In this document: one piece after another, positions 13,673 to 19,825 of the stretch | Layout of the letters: every line of letters begins with the position of its first letter | How positions within the stretch are numbered: position 1 is the first letter of the stretch | Assembly (NCBI GenBank): GCA_964403795.1 | Contig: CAYOHP010000108.1 | Location: forward strand, 1-19,825 | Length of the DNA stretch: 19,825 bases | Direction of reading: 5' to 3' | DNA from: CAYOHP01 sp964403795 [NCBI: uncultured bacterium] | GTDB taxonomy: Bacteria; Muiribacteriota; UBA6191; CAZXTJ01 | The notes under the pieces: model-generated | The model's database searches: none | What the model saw: only the letters and a program-made list of their open reading frames with translations | Told to the model about the DNA's origin: nothing | Made by a program: the position numbers and the translations under genes

Positions 13673-15529
13673 GTGGTGATCGTCGAGGCCCTCCGCCGAG
13701 CCTGGGGAGTGCTCCCGCCTGCCCGGCGCCGCTCCTTCCTGGCGACCGGGGGGCTGGTGGCCTTGGCGGGCGCCGGCGATCTCCTGGCGATCGCGGTCTG
13801 GTACCCGTTCCTCCGCGTGCTCCTCGACCCCGCCTCGGTGCACGACCCAGGGATCGTCGCCCGCCTCTACGCCTGGTCAGGGTCCGGGGCGGTACCCGAC
13901 TTCCAGGTCTGCCTGGGAGCGGTGGTGATCGGGGTGCTGGTGGCCAGCGCCGGCCTGAACCTGGTCACCGAGGTCCAGACGACCCGGTTCGGATGGGGGG
14001 AGAAACGACGGCTCTCCCTGCTGGTGCTCGGACGCTTCCTCCGCCTTCCCCATCCGGACCTGATCCGCAGGAGTTCCGCGGAGATGGGGCGCGACGCCGT
14101 CGCCCATGTCGACCACTTCGTCGATATCGGGCTGGGAGCGCTCTTCCGCATCGCGTCCTCGTCGCTGGTGGCGGGCTCCATCCTGGTCGGGATCCTGGCC
14201 ACCGACCCATGGCTGGCAGCGGCCAGCGGCGCCGTCACCGGGGCGGTCTACGCGGCGATCTACGCCTTCGTGCAGCGGAAGCTCCGCGAGCTGGCCCAGG
14301 CCAGCCACGGGGAGGCCTACCGGGTGACCCAGGCCGCCGGTGACGCACTGGGCATGGTCAAGGAGGCCCGCTGCCCGCCTGAGCGGGCCATGGCCGGTGC
14401 CGGCTTCCGGGAACGGCTGGCAGCCTTCAACGAGATCCTCTGCCTCCGGCAGCTCTACGACGAGGGACCTACCCCGCTGGCGCTCTCGATGGCCCAGCTC
14501 GGCATCCTCCTCGGATGCGCCTACGCGGTGACCTCCGGGGATCCCCGCTCCCAGGCGCACCTCGGTCTCCTGGCCGTGGCCCTGGCCCGATTGATTCCCG
14601 AGGCCAAGGCGCTTTACCGGGGGGTGCTCGAACTCCGCCACGTCGAGCCGGTCTCGATCCGCCTGGCTGCCCAGGCCCGGGAGGCCGCGGCCCTCGATCC
14701 GGATCCCGCTCCCGTGGGTCGCCTGGTGGCGACGGCTTCCGTCCGGTTCGAGGCGGTCGGCTTCCGCTACCGACCGGACGGGCCGGAGGCGCTCTCCGAG
14801 GTCACCCTCGAACTGCCGGCCCGCGGCTTCGTCGCCCTGGTGGGACCTACCGGGGGCGGCAAGACGACCCTGGCCGACCTGCTGACCGGGGTCCTGGCGC
14901 CCACCCGGGGTCGCCTCCTGGTCGACGACCGGGAACTCGACGCGGCCGCCCGGCCGGCCTGGCGAGCCGGCGTGGGCTACGTCCCGCAGACCGTGTTCCT
15001 GAGCCAGGACACGATCCGAGGGAACGTCGCCTTCGGGGTGGACGAGGCCGACCTCGACGAGGGAGCGGTGGCCCGGGCGATCGAGTCCGCCGGACTCGCC
15101 GGGGTCGTGGCCGACCTGCCGGAAGGCGACCGGACCGTGGTGGGCGAGCGGGGCCTGGCGATCTCGGGGGGCCAGCGCCAGCGGATCGGCATCGCCCGTG
15201 CCCTCTACCGCGATCCCGGGCTGCTGGTGCTCGACGAGGCCACCAGCGCCCTGGATCCGGAGACCGAGGCCGCCATCCTCCGGGAACTCGTCCGGCTGTC
15301 CGCCGACCGTCTGGTGGTGCTGGTCTCCCATCGCCTGGAGTCGGTGGCCACGGCCGACCTGATCTGCCTGGTAGGGGAAGGCAGGGTGCGCGCTCTCGGG
15401 ACCTGGAACGAGCTCCAGAAGTCCTCCCCGGTCTTCCGGGCCATGGTCGCGGTCGGCCGGGACGATCCCATGGAGGCCGGCGTGGCACCCGGGCAGGCCG
15501 TTACCGGCATGGGGCGGCCATGTCCCTGA
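13673..15529 (+). CDS. ABC exporter half-transporter, PglK/MsbA-like (first of pair)
   Basis: This 618-residue protein has an N-terminal ABC-exporter membrane domain (about 1-330) fused to an ATPase domain. ATPase motifs are complete: Walker A GPTGGGKT (391-398), Q-loop Q439, signature ISGGQ (498-502), Walker B LLVLDE (517-522) with catalytic E522, and H-loop H553. In the membrane domain, LARLIPEAKAL resembles the R-x-x-P pattern of PglK-type lipid-linked-oligosaccharide flippases. GTG 13673 is chosen (GGAGG 10 nt upstream); GTG 13676 directly follows and cannot be excluded. The stop overlaps the second half-transporter by 10 nt, so the two probably form a heterodimer. With glycosyltransferases on both sides, the likely cargo is a lipid-linked glycan, though a drug or lipid exporter is possible from sequence alone. 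Confidence 0.9.
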   Translation: MVIVEALRRAWGVLPPARRRSFLATGGLVALAGAGDLLAIAVWYPFLRVLLDPASVHDPGIVARLYAWSGSGAVPDFQVCLGAVVIGVLVASAGLNLVTEVQTTRFGWGEKRRLSLLVLGRFLRLPHPDLIRRSSAEMGRDAVAHVDHFVDIGLGALFRIASSSLVAGSILVGILATDPWLAAASGAVTGAVYAAIYAFVQRKLRELAQASHGEAYRVTQAAGDALGMVKEARCPPERAMAGAGFRERLAAFNEILCLRQLYDEGPTPLALSMAQLGILLGCAYAVTSGDPRSQAHLGLLAVALARLIPEAKALYRGVLELRHVEPVSIRLAAQAREAAALDPDPAPVGRLVATASVRFEAVGFRYRPDGPEALSEVTLELPARGFVALVGPTGGGKTTLADLLTGVLAPTRGRLLVDDRELDAAARPAWRAGVGYVPQTVFLSQDTIRGNVAFGVDEADLDEGAVARAIESAGLAGVVADLPEGDRTVVGERGLAISGGQRQRIGIARALYRDPGLLVLDEATSALDPETEAAILRELVRLSADRLVVLVSHRLESVATADLICLVGEGRVRALGTWNELQKSSPVFRAMVAVGRDDPMEAGVAPGQAVTGMGRPCP

Positions 15530-17370
15530 GGGAGCTGGTCCGGAGGATCCTGGAGACGCTCCCGCCCGCCAGCCGCCGTCGCCTGGCCCGGGTCTGGGCG
15601 GTGCTCTCGGTGGTGGCACTGGTGGAGGCCGGGGTACTGGCCTCTTGGTATCCGGTGGTCCTGCTGGCCACCGACGCCGAGGCCTTCGGGCGCTCCCCCT
15701 GGCTGGGGGCGGCCGGGACCTGGCTCGGCCTGGACGCTCGCCGCGAGCTGCTGCTCGCCCTGGTGGCGCTGGTCGCGGTGCTGGTCCTGCTGGTCACCGG
15801 GCTCCGGGTCGGGGCCACCCTCTACGCCACCCGGTTCGCTTTCGACGAGCGGACCGGGCTCTCCGTCCGACTCCTGGAAGCCTATCTCTGCCAGCCCTAC
15901 CAGTGGCTCCTCGAGAAGAACACCACCGAACTGACCCGGGAGGTCGTGGAGGTCGTCCCCCGGCTGGTGGAGACGAACCTGATCTCGCTGTTCCGGATCT
16001 ACTCGGCGGGGTTCCTGGCCGCCACGCTCCTCCTCGGGATCGTGGTCGCGGATCCATGGGTGGCCGTGGTGAGCCTCTGCGTCATCGGGGCCATGTTCGC
16101 AGGGGTCTTCCGGGTGGTGCGGCCCCGGATCGAGGCCGTCGGCGAGGAACGGCTCGAGCTCGCCAACCGGGTGGCCAGGGCCGTCGTGGAGGCGCTCGCG
16201 GCGGTCCGCGAGGCGAGATTGCCGCCCTGGTCGGACGGCTTCGTGCGGCGTGTCGGCGACCTGCAGGAGCGGCTGGCCGCGGTGTCGCTGCGCTCCGAGC
16301 TGCTCTCGAGTCTCCCCGGGACCGCCACGGAGATCACGGCCCGTTTGGGGATCCTGATCGTCCTGCTCGGGCTGATCCTGCGGGGGGACCCGGGCGCGGT
16401 GGCCTTGGCTTCCGTCTTCGTGCTCGCCCTGGTCCGCATTGCGCCCGAGATCCGCACCCTCCACACCCTGGCCTCCGAGCTGCAGGGCACCGTGCCCATG
16501 CTGCTCCGCTTCCATCGGTTCCTGGCCTCCGGGGCCGGGAGGCCGCCGGAGCGCCGGGCCCGGATCCCCCTCGCCACGTCGCTGCGGCTCCAGGGGATCC
16601 GATTCGACTACGCGGCCCGTCCCGGCGAGGTCCTCAGGGGCGTGGACCTCGAGATCCCGGTGGGGACCTCGCTCGCCCTGGTAGGCGCCAGCGGGGCCGG
16701 CAAGTCCACCCTGGCGGCGATCGCAGCCGGGCTGTTGGTGCCGACTTCCGGGGAGGTCCTGGTGGACGGGGTCCCTCTCGGAGAGGACCGTCGCGCCGCC
16801 TGGCGCGACTCGGTCGGCTATGTCCCCCAGGAGGTCTTCCTGATCCAGGGGACGATCCGCCAGAACATCGCCCTCGGGATCCCGGAGGACGAGGTCGATG
16901 AGGCCAGGATCAAGACCGTGGGCGAGATCTCGGGGGTCCGGGAGTTCGTGAAGGATCTGCAGTGGGAGTACGGCCACTGGCTCCAGGAGCGCGGTGCGTC
17001 CCTCTCGGGAGGACAGCGCCAGCGCATCGCCTTGGCCCGGGCGCTCTACGACGCCCCAGAGTTCCTGGTGATGGACGAGCCCACGAGTTCCCTCGATCCC
17101 CTGACCGAGAAGGCGGTCCTGGAGGCCTTGGGTCGCCTGCGCACCCGAGTCACCGTCCTGGTGATCGCCCACCGGCTCTCGACGGTTCGCGGCTGCGATC
17201 GCATCTGCGTCCTGGAGGAAGGACGGGTGCTGGCGTCGGGCACCTATGCCGAGCTGCTCCGGACCTGCCCGCGCTTTCGGGCCATGGTGACGGCCGGGAT
17301 GGTCGAGGGCACCGGCGCCGGAGACGGATCCGGGTCTACCGGGGAGGCCGCGATCGGTCCAGGCTCCTGA
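15520..17370 (+). CDS. ABC exporter half-transporter, PglK/MsbA-like (second of pair)
   Basis: This 616-residue partner has the same layout: membrane domain to about residue 335, then an ATPase domain with Walker A GASGAGKS (389-396), Q437, canonical LSGGQ (495-499), Walker B FLVMDE (515-520) with E520, and H551. Both ATP sites of the presumed heterodimer therefore look catalytically competent, unlike many heterodimeric exporters with one degenerate site. The segment LVRIAPEIRTLHTL carries the same R-x-x-P element as PglK-like flippases. ATG 15520 overlaps the previous stop by 10 nt, and GGGGCGG lies just upstream; the frame is open much further upstream only because it runs antiphase inside the first gene. 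The C-terminal 25 residues are a Gly/Ser-rich tail. Confidence 0.9.
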   Translation: MSLRELVRRILETLPPASRRRLARVWAVLSVVALVEAGVLASWYPVVLLATDAEAFGRSPWLGAAGTWLGLDARRELLLALVALVAVLVLLVTGLRVGATLYATRFAFDERTGLSVRLLEAYLCQPYQWLLEKNTTELTREVVEVVPRLVETNLISLFRIYSAGFLAATLLLGIVVADPWVAVVSLCVIGAMFAGVFRVVRPRIEAVGEERLELANRVARAVVEALAAVREARLPPWSDGFVRRVGDLQERLAAVSLRSELLSSLPGTATEITARLGILIVLLGLILRGDPGAVALASVFVLALVRIAPEIRTLHTLASELQGTVPMLLRFHRFLASGAGRPPERRARIPLATSLRLQGIRFDYAARPGEVLRGVDLEIPVGTSLALVGASGAGKSTLAAIAAGLLVPTSGEVLVDGVPLGEDRRAAWRDSVGYVPQEVFLIQGTIRQNIALGIPEDEVDEARIKTVGEISGVREFVKDLQWEYGHWLQERGASLSGGQRQRIALARALYDAPEFLVMDEPTSSLDPLTEKAVLEALGRLRTRVTVLVIAHRLSTVRGCDRICVLEEGRVLASGTYAELLRTCPRFRAMVTAGMVEGTGAGDGSGSTGEAAIGPGS

Positions 17371-17428
17371 CCCGGGGGCAGACCCTCCCTGCTCCGAGCC
17401 ATGTTCCTCCCTGCAGGACTCCCCATGC

Positions 17429-17434
17429 TAGGCT
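17429..17434 (+). promoter_or_regulatory. Possible -10 element upstream of the second GT2 gene
   Basis: TAGGCT fits TANNNT and lies 22 nt upstream of GTG 17457; the identical hexamer stands ahead of the next gene at 18534. No -35 is visible, and read-through from the ABC genes 86 bp upstream is equally likely. Confidence 0.25.
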
Positions 17435-17456
17435 TCCCGGCCGTCCGCGTCCTGCC

Positions 17457-18428
17457 GTGATCCAAGAGACCCAGAGACCCCCCAGCGCCGACCGGGTCGT
17501 GCTCGCGATCGGCACCCGCATGCGACCCCGGCTCCTCGACAGGTGCCTGGGCTCGGTCTGTCGTCTCGAGGTTCCTCCGGGAGTCCATTTCCGGGTCCTG
17601 GTGATCGACAACAATCCCGGCGGCGAGGCCCGGGTCCTTCGCGACCGGTGGGCCGCGGCCTCCGGCTTTCCCCTCGACTACGTCCACGTTCCCGAACCAG
17701 GCCTCGTGCGGGTGCGCAACCGTGCCATCCTGCACGCCCTGGAGGTCGAAGCCGACGTCCTCGGCTTCGTCGATGACGACGCGGTGGTCTCTCCGGGCTG
17801 GTTGTCGGCCGGGATCTCGGTCCTGGCCCGATATCCCGGGGACGTGGTGGTGGGTCCGGTCCACCTGGAGTTCCCCGAGGGTGCCCCCGGCTGGTTCCCC
17901 GACCTCCATCCGACCGCGGTGCGCCCGGACGGGCCCTTCCCGGACGACGACGATTCGCTGGCCGCTACCAACAATGTCCTCTTCCGGATCCGCCTCGTCC
18001 GGGACTGGGGACTCAGGTTCATGGAGGAGTTCAACCTGGCCGGGGGCGAGGATACCTGCTTCTTCGAGCAGGCCAGGGAGCGAGGTGCGGTGAACCTGTG
18101 GGCCTCGGGCGCCAAGGTCACGGAGACGGTTCCGGCCTCGCGGGCCCGCCTGTCCTGGTACCTGCGTCGCCGATTCCGCTACGGGAACGCCGGGCACTTC
18201 CGGGACCTCGTGATGGGCCGTCGCCGCCCGGGCCCGGGCATCGCACTCTCCAGGCTCCTCGGCCTGTTCGAGACCCTGGCCTGGAAGCCGATCCGGCGGG
18301 TGCTGGACCTCGACCTGGGGTGGGTACGCCTGGTCGATCTCGCCGGCGATGTCTGCGAGGATCTCGGCGCCCTGGTCGCCTGCTTCGGCTACCGGTACCT
18401 GGAGTACGCCCGGATCCACGGGCACTGA
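17457..18428 (+). CDS. GT2 family glycosyltransferase, ExoM-like (paralogue)
   Basis: This 323-residue GT-A glycosyltransferase is a diverged duplicate of the leftward enzyme at 12601-13560. Nucleotide-sugar binding: VLVIDNNPGG (47-56); metal-binding DDD at 106-108 in GFVDDDAVV; AGGEDTCFF at 195-203; RRRFRYG at 237-243. A loop at about 150-166 contains an extra acidic run (DDDD, 163-166) absent from the paralogue. Both proteins end with a D/E-DLGAL-type helix and the tail RIHG/QIHG, a feature not usual in other GT2 enzymes I know. GTG 17457 is the best in-frame start that keeps the first beta strand (VVLAIGT); the ribosome-binding site is weak. ATG 17425 nearby is out of frame. Probably adds a different sugar to the same glycan; acceptor unknown. 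Confidence 0.88.
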   Translation: MIQETQRPPSADRVVLAIGTRMRPRLLDRCLGSVCRLEVPPGVHFRVLVIDNNPGGEARVLRDRWAAASGFPLDYVHVPEPGLVRVRNRAILHALEVEADVLGFVDDDAVVSPGWLSAGISVLARYPGDVVVGPVHLEFPEGAPGWFPDLHPTAVRPDGPFPDDDDSLAATNNVLFRIRLVRDWGLRFMEEFNLAGGEDTCFFEQARERGAVNLWASGAKVTETVPASRARLSWYLRRRFRYGNAGHFRDLVMGRRRPGPGIALSRLLGLFETLAWKPIRRVLDLDLGWVRLVDLAGDVCEDLGALVACFGYRYLEYARIHGH

Positions 18429-18430
18429 CT

Positions 18431-18457
18431 CCGGTGCCTCCGGGAGCACGGCACCGG
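18431..18457. terminator. Hairpin after the second GT2 gene
   Basis: CCGGTGCC (18431-18438) and GGCACCGG (18450-18457) form a perfect 8-bp stem with an 11-nt loop, 2 nt after the stop at 18428. No T-run follows. It may end or attenuate the ABC-GT2 transcript before the next two genes. Confidence 0.5.
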
Positions 18458-18530
18458 TCATGACGACCTGGAGCCGACGGAGACGGTCACCCTGGAGGTC
18501 GAGGACCGAGCCGGGCTCCACCCGGTACTC

Positions 18531-18539
18531 TGGTAGGCT
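18531..18539 (+). promoter_or_regulatory. Extended -10 element of the Gly_transf_sug gene
   Basis: TGGTAGGCT matches TGNTANNNT and ends 13 nt before ATG 18553. Together with the hairpin at 18431-18457 it suggests that the last two genes form a separate transcript. Confidence 0.35.
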
Positions 18540-18552
18540 CTCCGGGGTCCCC

Positions 18553-19248
18553 ATGGCCCCCATCCCACGGAAGATGTTCCAGACCGGCCCTGCGGACCTC
18601 AGGGGACGTCCCCTCGAGGCCCGCCTGGTGGAGGCCACCCGGGCCTTCTGCGCCGAGCACGGGTTCACCCACGAGTACTTCGACGACGACGCCATGGCCT
18701 CATTCGTGGCCGAGGAGTTCCCCCAATGGCTCCCGACCTTCGAGTCCCTGGGGACCATCGTCGAGAAGGCCGACCTGTGGCGGTACATGGTCGTCTACCA
18801 CCACGGCGGCTTCTACCTGGACCTCGACTGCGAGATCCTCCCGGGCCTGGCGATCGCGCTCCGGCGGCTCGATCGTCCCCTGGTCCAGATCGAGCGGGAC
18901 GGGTGGCTCGAGGTCGCCCGGGGGATCTGCCAGCTCCCCGAGTTCGGCCAGTTCTTCTTCGCCTTCCCCCCGCGATCCCCGCTGCTCCTGGAGGTCCTCG
19001 AGGAGGTGGTCCGACGGGTCGCCGAGCGCCCCTATCGCCACCTCGGCGAGCTCCAGCAGGTCCTCTTCCACACCGGTCCCGGGGCCTTCGGCGCGGTGCT
19101 CGGACCGCACCGGGCGGCGCTGCGCCTCTTCCGCCCCGGCAGCCTGGTGCGCCACCTCTGCGCCGGCTCCTGGACCAAGGGGCGAGGGTGGGGCCCGGGG
19201 CGCCTGCTGATCCGGAAGTACCGGATCGACTACGAGGTCCTGGAGTGA
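18553..19248 (+). CDS. DXD-motif glycosyltransferase (Gly_transf_sug / OCH1-like)
   Basis: This 231-residue protein matches the small bacterial glycosyltransferases with the Gly_transf_sug sugar-binding region (GT32-like). It opens with IPRKMFQTG, the usual IPKxIHQ-type start, then shows KADLWRY (72-78) and GGFYLDLDCE (85-94), where D90 and D92 form the DXD motif binding metal and nucleotide sugar. Near the C-terminus HLCAGSW (201-207) matches the conserved H...GSW element. Length is normal for the family, and there is no signal peptide or membrane segment, so it acts in the cytoplasm. ATG 18553 is chosen because the family N-terminus starts right there; GGGG precedes it. It overlaps the next gene by 4 nt (GTGA), so the two are co-translated. 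Sugar and acceptor cannot be inferred. Confidence 0.9.
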   Translation: MAPIPRKMFQTGPADLRGRPLEARLVEATRAFCAEHGFTHEYFDDDAMASFVAEEFPQWLPTFESLGTIVEKADLWRYMVVYHHGGFYLDLDCEILPGLAIALRRLDRPLVQIERDGWLEVARGICQLPEFGQFFFAFPPRSPLLLEVLEEVVRRVAERPYRHLGELQQVLFHTGPGAFGAVLGPHRAALRLFRPGSLVRHLCAGSWTKGRGWGPGRLLIRKYRIDYEVLE

Positions 19249-19825
19249 GGCGACAGCCCCTCCGGGTCGCGGTCCTGAGCCCTCGGGCTGCCTACGCCGA
19301 CCGCATGGACCTGACCCACTGCCATCTCATGGACCGGGTGGCATCGCATCCCGCCTTCACGGTCCTCGACCCCGACCGGATCCCGCCCGCCGGGCTCGGC
19401 GCCAGGCTGGGCAGCTTCGACGCGCTCCTCAACGACGAGTGGACGTCCTGGGACCGCGCCCATCCCGAGGTGGCGGCGCACCCGCACCTCCTGGTCGGGA
19501 AGTTCTGGAACGACGTGCAGTACGCCCCGGAGGACGATCGGGACTACGACTTCTACGTCCACCGCTACTGCTGCCCACTGGCCCGGGAGCGCTGGGACCC
19601 TGCCCGTTCCTTCTACCTGCGGCACCACCTCGACACCGGGGTCTTCCGGGACCGGTGCGCGGCAAAGCAGGTCGACGTCCTCGTCTACGGCCGGCTCTCG
19701 GAGGACGTCTACCCCTTCCGGACCCGGGTGGCGCGCCTCCTGACCGAGGCGCTTCCCGGGCGTGTCCGTCTCCTCGAGCACCCCGGCTACCAGACCGGCG
19801 TCTGGCGGAGCCTCTGGCGCTTCCT
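19245..19825 (+). CDS. Putative glycosyltransferase, CgeB/GT1-like (cut by window edge)
   Basis: An open frame begins at GTG 19245, overlapping the previous stop as GTGA, and runs off the window after 193 codons. The N-terminus RVAVLSPRAAYADR suggests a Rossmann strand and loop. Later FYLRHHLDTGVF (123-134), then VDVLVYGRLSEDVYPFRTRVARLL (143-166) resemble the inter-domain region of CgeB-like and other GT-B glycosyltransferases, where a V-L-x-x-G-R stretch opens the C-terminal nucleotide-sugar-binding domain. Two adjacent cysteines (109-110) are of unknown meaning. The conserved C-terminal catalytic part is beyond the edge, so the family call is tentative; the coupled start and neighbouring glycan genes support a glycosyltransferase role. 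Confidence 0.65.
   Translation, partial: MRRQPLRVAVLSPRAAYADRMDLTHCHLMDRVASHPAFTVLDPDRIPPAGLGARLGSFDALLNDEWTSWDRAHPEVAAHPHLLVGKFWNDVQYAPEDDRDYDFYVHRYCCPLARERWDPARSFYLRHHLDTGVFRDRCAAKQVDVLVYGRLSEDVYPFRTRVARLLTEALPGRVRLLEHPGYQTGVWRSLWRF

Noticed and set aside
14515-15519. Upstream extension of the second ABC half-transporter frame
   Set aside because: It lies antiphase inside the first transporter gene and gives Arg/Gly-rich non-domain sequence. ATG 15520 starts the conserved membrane domain.
1-19825. Defence island, prophage or CRISPR system
   Set aside because: No nuclease, integrase, phage structural, toxin-antitoxin or repeat-spacer pattern was seen on either strand.

Overview
This is a GC-rich bacterial segment with tightly packed genes, frequent GTG starts and at least one TTG start. 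Gene content points to a free-living, probably diderm bacterium: minor pseudopilins of the type II secretion/type IV pilus kind, an ECF sigma factor next to a zinc-finger/FecR protein, a Ser/Thr protein kinase, and a lipid-linked-glycan type ABC export pair. The phylum cannot be fixed from sequence inspection. Planctomycetota, Myxococcota or a GC-rich candidate phylum would all fit, and this is a guess.

Layout. The left edge holds the N-terminal part of a Ser/Thr kinase (-, cut by the window edge), divergent from a secreted peptidylarginine/agmatine-deiminase family enzyme (+). A convergent hairpin follows, then galE (-). GalE is divergent from a small two-zinc-site membrane protein (+), which converges on a secreted App1/DUF2183-type phosphatase (-). 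From 5.6 to 12.4 kb everything reads leftward. In order of transcription there is an ECF sigma factor, a zinc-finger anti-sigma/FecR hybrid, a 164-bp MITE-like element with 20-bp terminal inverted repeats, and a translationally coupled trio of minor pseudopilin genes (a giant GspK/PilX-like protein, a PilV/GspI-like protein and a PilW/GspJ-like protein). The right third (12.6-19.8 kb) is a surface-glycan cluster: an ExoM-like GT2 glycosyltransferase (-), two overlapping ABC half-transporters (+), a second, paralogous ExoM-like GT2 (+), a DXD-motif Gly_transf_sug enzyme (+), and the start of another glycosyltransferase-like gene (+, cut by the window edge).

How the genes may work together (inference). 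The glycosyltransferases and the PglK-like ABC pair would build and flip a lipid-linked glycan, and GalE would supply UDP-galactose-type sugars. The sigma/anti-sigma pair lies just upstream of the pseudopilin operon on the same strand and may control it or respond to envelope state. The deiminase and the phosphatase both carry signal peptides and so act outside the cytoplasm.

No tRNA, rRNA, CRISPR array, integrase or transposase gene was seen. No gene-free stretch exceeds 300 bases; the longest (about 250 bases, 10083-10332) is mostly the MITE-like element.
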